64,000 nucleotides of DNA from Hetaerina americana (Eukaryota; Arthropoda; Insecta; Odonata; Calopterygidae), in assembly GCA_022747635.1 (NCBI GenBank), contig JAKTNV010000004.1, forward strand, positions 24,081,179-24,145,178, in the 5' to 3' direction. Both the position numbers and the translations under genes were made by a program. Within the stretch, counting starts at the first letter, position 1, and each line of letters begins with the position of its first letter. This document shows, in pieces, positions 34,401 through 46,733 of this stretch. The notes under the pieces are model-generated. The model saw only the letters and a list, made by a program, of their open reading frames with translations. It ran no database searches and was not told the DNA's origin.

Positions 34401-36426
34401 TTAATATTTGTACGGCAAAAAATTGTTAGTTGCCGACAGATACTAACACATTAAGCTTGTGAAATAGCCATGATAAGTCAAATTGATTTATGTTCAATTT
34501 CAATATGTTCACATAATAGTTCCTGGAAGGCCCCTTCTTTCAGGAGCCATTACAGCTTACCTATTTTCAATACTTTTATCAATCAGTATAAAAGTTTTAA
34601 TACTCAATTTTAATAAAAGTTTTACCGTACTCAATTTTACGCTAGAGTAAAACATATTGATGAGCTATTGTTATAATATTTAAAAAGGAATGATATTTTT
34701 GCATATTCACAAACGATTACAGGCCTTGTGTATAAACCTAAGTTTCAGTTTTAGCCATTATTTAGAACACTAAAAGTTTATCAACTTTTCCATGTTTTTA
34801 CATTTTAAGTATATTATAATAAGCTCACAATAATATTACTAATTTTGACAAAAATAATTGTTATCACGCATATGCCACCAGGGGGAGTATAAGGTCTCCA
34901 AATAAATTAATAATTATTACATATTGAAAATATTTTGAAAATTTTTTCATACTATGAGAGGGAAACTGTTAAAGAAGTTGCCAAAATGATTCAAGTTGGA
35001 AAAAAGATGAACTTAATTTCAAAAAGATTGACACACATTTTGGTTGAAATGTGTTATTACGATATTAAAGAGCTATAAAAGTGATTACTTTTGCTGTTTA
35101 CTTGACTTTTGACCTATCCAAGTAATTTGGATGAATATATTTATTATCAAAACGCGTCTCTAAGGAAATATTAATGGACTATTATTGCCACCCGTTACCG
35201 CATATGCCCATCCTTTTCTTATACGAAAAACGCGGAGTCGTTCTCACACCCGATGAAAGCGACTTTCAATTCAGCGGAGTGAAAAATATACGAGAGAAAT
35301 CGTTTCCATAACTGCACACTTCAGCTCGAGTAAGACATATTAATTTTCATCTGTTACAAAATCTTAATTTTTTAAATAAAGCATGATCTCATTAATATCA
35401 AAATTTCCTACAAATATTTTTTAAAAATGTACCTGCTTCATATTAGTCGTGCTTAAGATAAAACTTCCATTAATAGCTTCAACTGCCAAAATATATTTCC
35501 AAACTCGACCAATTTCTTAAAAGTCATGGAATGCCTACTTCGTGGCGTAAAAAATGTTATTTTTCGAACCTAAAGTTAAATTTGCAATTCGAAATAAAAG
35601 TCTGTCCAGAATAATTTTTATTATTTACATAACCTACTACTAGTGAAACCAATTGCTCTTTGTCGTATTTTCGCCAAAATATTTCTTTGAATATCTACAG
35701 CTGTTCTTTCTTCATGCGTAAAATACGCTTGGTTTTATCAAACTGGTTAATCTTCTTCCTCTAGTTCCGCTCTAATTTTGTCAAGTCAGAGCGTGAGAAA
35801 ATATATAGCAACGGTTTCACCTACTTGATGATTTATCAGTTTCCATAAAACAAAAGTTAAATTACATATTATTCATAACTTATGAAAATAACAAATGCAT
35901 TAAAATACGCTCAGTACATGGCGTTCGTTTTCCTAGCACTCAATTATCTTACATTTAGCACTGCTGAGTTCTCATTTGTACCCTTCATGTTGTTTCCTTT
36001 GTGGGTTAAACAAAGTAAAAAAAAGTCTGATTTCAGGTTTTTCCAGATAACGTGCTCCCTTTTACTAATTCCGTCCATACTAACCTGTCCTTGCATGGTT
36101 ATTTCGCTTGTCACATCAATACGCTGTTCATTATAATCTCTTAGGTTGCCGAAATACATGAACCGATGACTCCCTCAGCCTAATCCATCGTTTCAAAATC
36201 AACAAGTTCAATAATGGTGATAATCATGCAATGCTTATGTCTTAGCCAATGTATAATTAAGTGATTGTTTCTCTGCATAAATAATAACTGAAGCTAGAAC
36301 TCATCCCAAAGAACAGGAGCCGCTTACTTGCTATAAAAACGAATCCCAAGGTGGCCATTAAAGAGTGGATGGCCTCTTATTTATTGCCATTATTCATTCC
36401 AGTGGTTCTACAGCTGGGGCGCTTAC
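31493..36426. other. Unique AT-rich DNA, nothing firm
   Basis: No protein family, tRNA or repeat copy recognised over about 5 kb. Sequence near 33.0-33.5 and 34.0-34.3 kb is somewhat less AT-rich. A minus-strand donor-like site (GCAA/GTAAGCGG) occurs at 36327 after an open frame reading GHPLFNGHLGIRFYS, but it has a weak acceptor. Confidence 0.35.
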
Positions 36427-36488
36427 GGGTATTCTGGAAGGCAAGGCAGAATTTTGAAGTGAAGGTATTGCCGGCCAACAATTGTCAT
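36427..36488 (-). CDS. Weak candidate exon, minus strand
   Basis: This 62-bp open segment reads MTIVGRQYLHFKILPCLPEY between an acceptor-like GGATGTAG and donor CCC/GTAAGCGCC. Its exit phase could join the exon at 30157-30256, but so could the better candidate at 39013-39104, so both cannot be direct neighbours. It is reported only because its donor is good. Confidence 0.18.
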
Positions 36489-36599
36489 CTACATCCTTTT
36501 TGCATTAGAGTGTAAGGAAACATAATATTTTTTTTAATACCCTAGGTGGGTGGTGTCCACCTGTGGTGTCACGTAAATGCAGAGAATTTCACTGGATAA

Positions 36600-36720
36600 C
36601 AATAATTTCCCTTTACTAGGACTCCCAGATCCAGGACCATGGATGGTTCTGGATCCCATTCGATGGGATCCGGACTCAAGTCCCGGTCAAGGTGGATAAT
36701 TTTCGCGTGTTCATACTAAC
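36600..36720 (+). repeat. Possible SINE relic with box-B-like motif and small palindrome
   Basis: GGACTCAAGTCCCGG (36674-36688) resembles a tRNA box B, and it is followed by GTGGATAATTTTC, much as the SINE at 50358 has GTTGAATATTTTTC after its box B. A 21-base palindrome (GGATCCCATTCGATGGGATC) lies just upstream at about 36651-36671. No core or tail is seen. Confidence 0.3.
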
Positions 36721-39012
36721 TTTTATCGAAAGGAATTGCGTTAGTATAAATCAGTATTGACTTGTACTGACGCAGAGCGTTTTCATGCTAAAATTTTGTG
36801 AACATTAAAATTCGGTGGTTTTGTAAAATTGACAACAGAAACTCATTTCTCGTGAAATAGATATTCACTTAAGTCTCCCGTTGGACGAACTCCAGCGATG
36901 TCCGAAACCAAATCCCATTCGATGACTAAAAGACGAGAAAAGATCATTATTAAGCTCAAAAGGTATTTAAAGTGGTGAAATTACGATACAAAAATCTATT
37001 TACCCGTTTTCATTCAAAAATTAAAAAAAAACTTCTGAGTTCTACAACATTATGCTGGCGCATGCTTAAGCTCTAAATGCGGCGCAATTATATCGCAATT
37101 CCTCTGTGGGCACATTAACGCGCGTAAAATATTCTCAGCTTAATTCTCTTTAAAAGGTTTTTCCCCCACTTAAAACTCACGCGACAATTTTCACTCGTCC
37201 CGTAGAGAGCACTCGTGGAAGGTAGCTCAAAACAAAGGAAAAGAAGGACACTTTACACGGGCTCATGAAGGGCTCTTAAATGCCTCCTATTGCCTCACTT
37301 ACTCAGTACCTCGGTGCACTTCAAAGCAGTTGTTCGGAAGTGCTTTTATCTCCGGTCATTTTAAGTTTAACCAATGAAAAGGCACTGAGCGTGCCCCAAT
37401 ATTCTGGCTCAGTATTCGCGCGCGCACTTTAGCTACGTACACTCTTTTTCCCAAACGACTGGAACTATCGGTAATGAGTGTGGCATTCCACTAACCTATT
37501 CTATATACGGAGACCAGAGGGAGGATTTGCCGCACTATGGGCCTTGATCTCAAAATTATCACTATTTCAATCTTAAGTTTGGTCGATTGTTCCACTCGCC
37601 CCAGAGTAGGTGTATCCGATGCTAAGTTCTCTTATGCCCTAATGCCATTTTCAACTAACAATCTTCTTCATTTGATTTACGCCTTTTCCCCTTGGTCTAC
37701 TATATGGAAATCTATATAGTAGACTAAGAGCCACCAATTCATCTTCTGCTATTTTCCAAAAAATCTCTTGTTGGGCCAATAGCGGCATCTCTAGGAGCTC
37801 AGCTACCCTGATTTTCGCTTATCCTACGAATATTTCCCTGCAACACTTCCGAATTCGAGATGGTTTCACGATGTCTCTCATTTTCAGAGAAAAGGGGGCT
37901 CTTCCCGCCCCGCTAATAGAAGTGATGGGTGTTTACGCAGGTGATAATTACTGGAATTGTTGTCGGAACACATAGTTCTTACATGAACAGCCGCGGTGGA
38001 GGACCCCAGGAAATCCAGATCAGGAACAGCCAGCATGACAAGCAGGAACACAGCCAACCATGAGGTCGCATGTTCAATTCCTTCCTAGGAAAATTTTCCT
38101 CCACCTACAGCACGGATGATTGTAAAATTATCCATTGTTATTTATATTATTTTTAAAATTCCGTTGTAAAGGCCAAAAAGTGCTGTTAAATGAAAAATAA
38201 ATATGACCGAGGAAGAAATCGTATTGTTGATTTTCAACGTGAGAATTGATTAAGTCATGGAAAAAAGTTGTGTGCCACCACATCAAAAGAATTGAATTCA
38301 TTCTCAAGATACCAGTCCATTTCAGTGCTCAAGGGGACTCGTTTATGAACGTCCCTGTTACGCATCACGTTGCCCTCAAAGGATCGATTTTTAGTCCGCA
38401 AGGCGGCAGATTTGAGTACCATTAAAAAGATGAGGGAAAGGCTAGCACAAAAAAAACCTTGAAATTGCGGCCAAAAGTATTATTCATACAGGGTGGTGCA
38501 CGGAATGCCAATATGAAAAATGTGTTTAATAACATTTGCTATGGAATATATTATATGATAAAATGTATGAGGCGTTGGCAGTGCATGGCATTTCGTGCGC
38601 CACCCCTTAATACCCCAAGGTTAATAAGAATCTTCAGTGCCGTTGGAAATTTCACTGTACTCCCACAATAATAATGAAAGGACGACCCCCATCCATGAAG
38701 TCCCATGTTTCAAAGACAAAGGAAAACTTTTTCACGATTCCTGCCGCGTGACGGGCTGGTAATGTGACGAGATTCCTTGCCGAGAGCGATGTTATTTTTT
38801 TTCAGTCAACGGCACTTCTCCGATGGTGTTTCACGGAGGATACGTCAGTGGCGAGCCCAGGGAGTGGCCAAGGAGGCCATGACCCTTTTTCTCTTCTACC
38901 CTAAGATGCATGATCATGATTCCATGATCTGATATATCTTTAATTCCGTTCCACAAAAACTTGTTTGCCAAGCTCCCGAGGACCGAACGAATTTGACTGT
39001 AACAAAACTTAC
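36721..39012. other. No gene supported
   Basis: Mixed composition. A consensus donor on the minus strand (ACTGA/GTAAGTGAGG, near 37300) follows a short open frame but lacks a good acceptor. A small inverted repeat lies at 37698-37725 (TCTACTATAT ... ATATAGTAGA). A possible box-B-like GTTCAATTCC lies near 38070. Confidence 0.35.
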
Positions 39013-39104
39013 TTTTCTCTTCTCATTTGCGTCAGCCTTAACTTCAACCTCGGCTCAACACAGCGGTCACCCCCATCCCCCGAAATCTGACCCTGGATTC
39101 GTTT
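39013..39104 (-). CDS. Candidate internal exon, minus strand
   Basis: This 92-bp segment has a strong pyrimidine-rich acceptor (CTCTCTTGGACACTTCTCAG) and a consensus donor (GAAAA/GTAAGTTTTG) on the minus strand. It enters in phase 0, reads KRIQGQISGDGGDRCVEPR and LKLRLTQMRRE, and leaves two bases. Joined to the exon at 30157-30256 (AA+A gives Lys) the frame continues, so it may be its upstream neighbour. Basic and glycine-rich; no family recognised. Splice sites are the best of the 5'-ward candidates. Confidence 0.38.
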
Positions 39105-39653
39105 CTGAGAAGTGTCCAAGAGAGAGTGTTGTGTTTCTGCGGATTGGGAGTACATACTCTTATATGAATGAAAAAAGTAAAGAAAAGGTATTATTCTGGT
39201 TTTATGGTTTGACCGCATTCAGAAACTTCAAAAAAAAACTTCGGAATCCCGCGGAGAGAACGGTAATTAAATGATTAGATACGTTTGGAGACAATCTACG
39301 AAAATCTATTTTCAAAATTGTTACCATTAATAAACGAGCGTGGATTATTGAACTTAGGATATAAATTTCTGCGATACGGCGACTAAACAGGCACTTGACG
39401 GTTTCTATCAATTCGAATTCGATATTATTTAATGCCAACCAGGTTCGTGTGGATAGTCTACAGAAATTTCTTTGGACGAAAACTACTAACGATTTGATAA
39501 TACTTTCGTCATGAGCGATAGCAAGTGTATGATGATAGGAGCTGCATATGAAGATATTTTGAAATAATATCCATGCACTTATGGGAAATAACAATGCAAC
39601 CTTGTAAGGAACGATGAGGAAGATACCATTACTGTATAAAATGATAACATCAT
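39105..39653. other. No gene supported
   Basis: A 130-codon minus-strand frame overlaps 39202-39594 but has no recognisable features and poor codon quality. I do not call it. Confidence 0.35.
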
Positions 39654-39857
39654 CGATAGACGGGCGATATTAATGACACTTGGGTGGCAGTCCATATATG
39701 ACGTAATTTATAATGGTTTAGTTATGCGACGAGGGCGATATTGACGACATGATCAACAGAGAGGATATAAAAGATAGTGTTGATATCGGTCGATATACAC
39801 AATATTGCCCATGTGACTTATACATTCGATGTATCGATATTTCTCGATACGCTCGAT
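39654..39857. promoter_or_regulatory. Cluster of CGATA / TATCGATA sites
   Basis: At least seven CGATA motifs (either strand counted by eye) lie within about 205 bp: 39654, 39665, 39736, 39791, 39835, 39845 and 39853. One is a full TATCGATA (39832-39839). In Drosophila, clustered CGATA is bound by the insulator factor BEAF-32, and TATCGATA is the DRE bound by DREF at housekeeping promoters. The cluster lies just upstream of a GC-rich block on the plus strand. Function here is inference. Confidence 0.45.
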
Positions 39858-40019
39858 AATGATCGCCACCTCAACGTTTTCATCAATTCGATCTTGGATA
39901 TTGGGCAATGAATACTTGGCAGCCCTACAATGAGGAATGCTCAGGCAGCCATTTCACTACGTCAGGTCCCCGCCCAAGCAATACTCTTACCAATGTTCCT
40001 TTTACCAAAGGCCGTAGTA

Positions 40020-40340
40020 AGGAGGGGAAATATCTCGCAACCGCTCTCCCTCCCTCTCCTCCTCTCCTTACAGCACCTTTTTATCTCTGGCAAGAAATCT
40101 CAGTTCCATGCGATTTTCTATTCACGACTATCAATTGTTAGAGATCTTTTTGCCCATGCCTCTGGTCCGTCTGCGTCCTTGGGTAGGCTCGGCCGGCGGT
40201 GCTTCCGGTGGCCGCGGGGGCGAATGCGATTCGATATTGCACGAGAGGGAAAAAAATAAAACTGGGCTCCGCCATTGCCCACGGCCATTGGGATGGAAGC
40301 GAAGGAGGGCGAATACCTGAGGCATCCTCCGATGAGAAAT
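40020..40340. promoter_or_regulatory. GC-rich block next to the CGATA cluster
   Basis: CpG-rich sequence (for example GGCCGGCGGTGCTTCCGGTG) with several overlapping open frames on both strands, none with recognisable protein features. Its position 160 bp after the CGATA cluster suggests a promoter and 5' UTR, but no transcript start can be fixed. Confidence 0.35.
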
Positions 40341-43300
40341 TGGTGCCAACGGAAAAGGAAAGCTCTTATTTTTCCTATAAAGAAGGTAAAAGGCTTTGTT
40401 TCGACCTTGCTAAAAATGTTCTGCCTCTTATTTTCACGTATCAGGTAATCTGGAATGCGCCCAACGCCACGTTCAATTTTTAACTTCTCGCTAGGTGAAA
40501 ATTTTCAAGGTCCCGATGGAAAAAAGAATGGAAAGGAAATACCTCAGGCGCATCCTGCATATAGGCGGACTCATTTAGCAATATATTAGCGATCACATGC
40601 CGAGTTAAGTCGATTCGCGTATGATGTGTAAGAATATGAATTCACCAAAGATGTTATTCAGATTAAAATTTTATGAAATAACGTGTTATCAATCCTGGCA
40701 AAAAATTACAAACGTTTTAGTACTTCAAATAATATTCTAAATTTTCAATACATAATTTTCAATGTGCGGCGCGGAGTACGTTGAGCGTTCGGCCACTGCC
40801 TCGAAAGCCTCCAGGAGTAGTGGAGTATGGAAACTAAGATAGAAGAGCACTGTTGAGAAAGTGGCATTAAGCTAAAAATTTGGTCAGATTGCCGGTTAGT
40901 AAATAGGTTTTAAGAGCTGATGCAGGATATAGTTAAATAATAAAGGTCACAATGTTGTATGGAAATGATTTACGAGGCCAACATTGCGTGGGTGTCATTC
41001 AAATATACTTATTTAACAAGGATGAATACCACAAATAATAATTAAAGGAATCAATTATGAGTCGGCAAGGAATATAGGCTAATATATTTATACATTCGTT
41101 TACTATATTTACCTGGTTTTGATGCATGAAGCATGAAAAATGACGGATGCTATTCATTTTGTGCGTACTGCATTGATTATAGAGATTAACGTAGTGAGTA
41201 TTCTCTTTAAAGATTGTTTGATCATGTGAGTAGCTCGTTAGATGAGTGATTCAAGGTCAGAAGTTAGATCTACTTTTACATTAAAGACATCTTTTGCAAT
41301 TTTTCTTTCCGAAGGGTCCTTGCATCGGGATAGAGTAAAGTTATATTCAGGCTATATGATACCATTTCATAATTTTAAGATTGTCTACCTACACTATGAT
41401 GTTCCGGAGAAATTTTGTAGATTAATTGTAATTAAAATGATCATTTGTGGCATGAAACAGCAATAAATGCGGCGCGGTAGACTACTGAATCTTCGAAGTC
41501 AGAATCGGCTACTGCCGATTGGGAGCTGCAGGCAGTATCCACCCAACCTCTGTGATTTTCCGGCTACCGAACCTCCGGAGAAAACTGCAGGCGGAAAGGA
41601 AATGGTCCTGGATGATTTTATTTCACACCCCACACAGCTGACTGAGTACAAAATGATATCAATTCTCGACTTTTAAACCAGACACCTGGTCAATCAAACC
41701 CGTAAGCTTAACGTCGTTTTTTGGCGTCGGCAATGTCGAATGTACCTTTCGAAAGAATTATCCCTTAGGCTAATAAAGTGATTGTAAAAGAAATTTTCTA
41801 GTAAAATATTTTTTTTATTGCTGATTGTTAAGTTAAGAATGTGATAAGGTATATGATTGCCTTGGTTGAACGGATCTAAATTTTTGTTTACGAAAGGGAT
41901 GTCTTTGGGCTCTCTGTCTATGGTAATACCATGTGGATTTAAATCTCGGGCTTCCCTTTTATCACGAAGAAACCGATCTGAGGCAAGTGAATGACGTCAC
42001 CAGGAATGACAGCGCAACTTGGTACAAAATATTTTCCAAGAGACCCTTCCCGAAAATCTTCACCCGTTCTGCCGAGTCATCAGAGTCCTGTAGCTACACA
42101 ACCGGACTGCGTAACTTTCGGAGGCGGAAAGTCTCTGTTCCAATTAAACGGTGTATACTGAATTAACCACTATTTCTAATCAAATCCCCTCTTCCTCTAT
42201 CCACCCATTCACTCCTCTTTCGATTTCTACCGATTTCACCCGAAGGAAACGACCATTTTTGGCAGTTTTTTGGAAACCTTGCCACACTTCGACATGGTTC
42301 CAATTCCGATGCGGAACGATCTTTCCCCGATGAGCAAAAGGAGAAACATTTCTCCCGGAGGGACAATAGAGCCCGCATCCTTTCTCTGCCTCCGAATCAT
42401 TCCATCCATTTGTCGGGTTAATTGTGCAACGCATTGGACGGTAGATGAAAAAGCGAGGAAGTTATCGCAATACGGACTCTTTAACTCGAAAGCTTACTTA
42501 TGAAACGGTGACTTAATTTCGCGACTCTCCGAAATATCATTACATAATGAAAAGGTGGACGATATGAAGATAAATGTGTCAATTGCAGTGACGAAAATTA
42601 GACACAAAAGCAAAATGAAAATAGTTATCAAATCTTCCGAAGCGTGAGTTACTGCTATTACGAAATATGGATTGCATTTCATCAAGTTTTTGCAAATTGT
42701 TGGCACATGGGGAAGGATATGGCAACACTTTATATCTAATTATAATTTTTTGCTGTTTTTTTTCACAATTTTGGCGAATTTAAATCGTCTGAAATCGTCT
42801 TTATAATGATTCGTCGAGACTGTAAAATAATACTGTAGCCATTATTTGAAACGCTAAACACTTCGCCGTAGCTACAACCGGGATTGTACAGTGAAGGTGA
42901 GATAATATTCAGCACTATGGCAAAGACCGTAGGTTCATCACAAAACAAATAGCCATAAACCATCAGCGTAAAAATATTAAAGTGTGAAATTTCCAAAAAA
43001 AAATTATATATCTCCTTCGAATCTCAAATTAATGGAAACATTTAAACTCTTTCGGTTTGGAAAACAGGTGAACGATTCTGCAATGATGATTAGTTCCACA
43101 AAGTGCAAGGACCATATTGAATACCCTATTTATACAGGATAAAAACAATATTTTTGTCAGCGCCAATCCCGATTTCGGGTGTGCAAATAAAACGTGTCTG
43201 AGAGTGAAAACAGAGTGTAATTCAAAACAAACCAGACGAGACACTTTTTCGCGGGTGATGTCCCACTGACTACGTGCCTCAGATCACGCTTCCCCCTGTT

Positions 43301-46300
43301 CTCATGGTAACAGAGCGTAGAGAAGATTTTTTTACGTGACGCGGCCTGTTCCTCGGACGAGAGCACACGGAGTATCAGGCATCCACCAAATTTATCGCCT
43401 ACTCTTGATTGATTGCTTCTGACAGCAGGAATCATGCCATTTTGCATCACTTTAATTCCCACGCATTATTCGCCCATATCGTAGTCGCGGGGATACCAAA
43501 CATTTACACCACTTACACAGAAACTCTGATGAATGATACTTAGTTAGATTTCCTTTTAGATAAGGGTGAGGAAAATTTTCCCTGAAGTAAGAGCACAACT
43601 TCAAACATGTGAAACTGTCAGGGGTGAAGCAAACTCGGGTGGCAAAGACCAGCCACTTTGTAGAGGTACCAACAAGCTTAATATTTCTAAGGCAGAGTGA
43701 AGTACTAAGTTAATAATTATTTGGTAAATTATTGATATAAATAGTATCCCTTCAGTAATTATTAAAACCACAATTATATTTAGCTTTGATTCTCAAAGAC
43801 AAGGTAATGACCTAAGGAATTGACCCTACTGCCAGCATGTGTGAATTTCACAAGTCGTTGGATCATTACTACTGATATTACCATTCTATAAGATTGACAC
43901 AGGCGAAGAAAAACTGCTTTTTAGACTGTGGCATTATGTAACCTCTACCCTCACCTATTAAACTAATCTTCGGGTAACATGTACGTTCTTAAAGACAGTA
44001 CAAATAAAATCCACAATTTGCGTACGCGTATACAGCAACATAAACGATCATTTCCCACTATGAACTAGGATATACATTAAACTTTTGTTGACAATTTGTG
44101 GACAATACGTATGTTCACAGATATCTCGTACGAAAGTATGAGGAGTGATTGTGATCATCAAGGGTGATTAAAACTTTTTCTTCGTTTGTAACGTTGAAGC
44201 TTGATCCATATCGAAAGACATGAGGGTCATGTAAATGATGGTTACATTTAGGCGTGTTGCCTTATTTTCAATTTTTCTTCCATTTACTATTTTAATTTTA
44301 ATATTAATCCCTTAGCACCTTCACAAAGAGAATTTGCTCCCGTATTAACCCTGATCAAATAAATATAATTGCAGCACATAGAGAGGAATACAAATCGTAT
44401 TTAGAGTCGAGAAACTGGCTTACCTTTTAATTACGGAACAGACCATTTATGACCAACTGTGGCAAACTTCCAATATGGAGAAAGAAACCAACCCTAAGCA
44501 ACATCATAAACATCTACCGCATTTACTTTCAATGCAAACAAAAATGTTCCGAAAAACGGAAAATATGGACTGAATTTACCGTTATTTCAAAGTTAAAAAA
44601 ATTTTCACGGCATTTTCAAATTATACACCTGGATGCTTGGTTTTGAAATTAAATTATTGACTTAGTATAGAGAGCAACGGATTTTCAATACTGAAAGATC
44701 CGTTATTGTAATATATTTAAATCACTTATATAGCGGGAATTCCTCTCCTACTTTAAACTAAGAGGAATTTAAAAACTTTGATGCAGCTGAAAATTCGCAA
44801 GTGGATGGACATGTCAGCATGAATTTGATTGGTTAACTCAAGCTTGAGAATAAGCTGGAACGGCGGCCCAAAAATGGATGAGGGCATCAGTTTGCTTCGG
44901 CACATTCAAACCATGGTTCAAAGTGCGGTAGGTTTATGCCAATGCCAAGGACGCATGTTGTCCAGATAAAAGCGCGTATATCCAAGCTAGGTTTCTCATT
45001 TTTATCAGTCGTCCTCAAAAACACTTCTAAAGGAACGCAAATAAATATCATGTCTAAGGTAACCGCGGGAGTGGAATGCTAGAGAGGGAATGGTAAGTTT
45101 TCTTCTCGATGCTTCATTATTAAAAATAAGTCTTACTTACGAACACTAGCTCTGTTATCACAATACGGTGTTTTTTTACCGCTTTATACACGTCAGTCAA
45201 AGACTATCTCACATAGTGTATTGTCGGGCTGTTATTAGTGTAATTTAATTCAGGAGTGCTCATATATCTTCGAATAATTTACCAGTCTTCATCAATAGCT
45301 AACAATCTCTTTGATGTAATGTAGTGCCAAGTAAGGAGGAAAATTAACCCAAGGTCTGCTTATCGATGCAAATTTCCGTCTCCCGATTATTATCTGCTTG
45401 AGACAGCCTTGAAATCACCAATCAGAATTCAGTAGCTAGAGATCATAACATTATGATCTGAATATTTAAACGCTCTCATCAACTCAATTTCAAAATCATT
45501 GTTGCTGCATAGAAAGAATAGGAATTGAAAATTAGAATAATATTGAACAAAGACTTACGTGTTACGTCCTGCTACGTATCCATAGTCTCAGTTATACTAT
45601 ACTTATTTATCTGCAAAATAGATTCTATTCATGAGTAAAAATAGAACAATCCTTTAAGTATTACCAAATATTGAATTTAACTCTGTAAGTGGGCAATAAC
45701 GCATGACCCAAAGATCTGCCTCAATAATGTTTGTGTTATTGCATTTTATTAATTAATATAATACATCGTCGATGTGGCTGAAGAATCCCATGGTGATTGA
45801 ATCCAGGTATAATATTTATGGTACTTTTCTCTCCAGCATGACTTTTAGGGGGAATTTTAAATGAGATTTCCATTCTGGGAAACCCCAGGTGCGCAAAGAT
45901 CTGTTTTTGACACAACCAGCTATTCATTGTATTGAAAGCTATAATTTTGATATATCAACGGGAGAAAAAAACCTCATTAAATCGGTATTAATATTCATAT
46001 TCTCAATGAACTGACCCATTCATTAAACTCCATATCAATACAATGTGTAGAGTCAGGTCCGACTCATAGAAGTAACATTGTAGAGCTCTAATAAACATCC
46101 CTGGTACGTACTAAGTCGACGACTAGTTACGCCTAACGTGGTTATAAATGTGAAACGATGTAACGGTTTAATGTGCGGCCGAAAAAATCGGGAACTCATA
46201 CTAAATTAGGGTGCCCGAGTTAAAAATCCAGCTCTTAAAAAAGGTCACAACTACGCCGAAAATTAAACTTGCATTATTTTCCCGATAGCGAAATACTTGT

Positions 46301-46410
46301 CAGATACATTTTGGCATTCCGAATCATGAATCATGCCTTCATTATTTCTACATACTTATAATTATATTATACTACACACTTATTATATATTAAAATAGCT
46401 ACTGCTCGGT
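40341..46410. other. Mostly unique DNA, no firm gene
   Basis: Moderately CpG-rich patches at 41.46-41.68, 41.93-42.45 and 43.25-43.47 kb have no recognisable protein. A weak possible first exon on the minus strand (41157-41113, MNSIRHFSCFMHQNQ then CAG/GTAAAT) ends in phase 0, as would be needed before 39013-39104. I consider it too weak to call. The rest is AT-rich. Confidence 0.3.
43298..43311. promoter_or_regulatory. X-box-like (RFX) half-palindrome
   Basis: GTTCTCATGGTAAC fits the RFX X-box pattern (RYYNYY, spacer of 2, RRNRAC). RFX factors control ciliary genes in animals. Loose matches are common by chance, and no ciliary gene is visible nearby. Confidence 0.25.
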
Positions 46411-46459
46411 ACCACATACCCTTGCGGCGACTTGCAGGGTATTGGGTAGATGTAGATAT
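46411..46459 (+). mobile_element. 3'-end fragment of the same CR1-like family
   Basis: CCCTTGCGGCGACTTGCAGG, then GTATTGGGTAGATGTAGAT, matches the 3' terminus of the element at 26795-28775 (CCTTGCGGCGGCTTGCGGGG, then TATTATGTAGATGTAGAT) with few differences. It is an extremely short 5'-truncated insertion on the plus strand. Confidence 0.75.
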
Positions 46460-46489
46460 TTCCAAAAAAGGTATTTCTCAATTAAGGAG

Positions 46490-46690
46490 GTCTTAAACTT
46501 AATCTCCTCAACGACAGCCAAAATTCTTACCATTTTCCTTCCTTCCTCCTCCCAGCTCATCTAAAATTCCCTTTCTGTCACAGACTTCAGGATCTCGCCA
46601 CTCCTGTCTCATCTACGAATTTTCTCTGTCTAATTCGAATTTCATTCACCACCTTCCTCTCCTCCTCCGCCCTATCAAATTCTTCAAAGA
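46490..46690 (-). pseudogene. Possible LINE C-terminal relic
   Basis: On the minus strand the sequence reads NEIRIRQRKFVDETGVARS followed by Glu/Lys/Arg-rich pieces. This weakly resembles the 'I..RQ..F.GH..R...EG' tail of APE-type LINE proteins. It directly follows the CR1 fragment. It could instead be ordinary purine-rich DNA. Confidence 0.25.
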
Positions 46691-46733
46691 TATCTCATGT
46701 TCAATCGGTTAATGTTTATCTTTCCAATCTATA

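Noticed and set aside
39202..39594. 130-codon minus-strand frame
   Set aside because: No family, no splice or promoter context, and AT-driven residue mix. The nearby 39013-39104 segment has much better splice sites in a different frame context.
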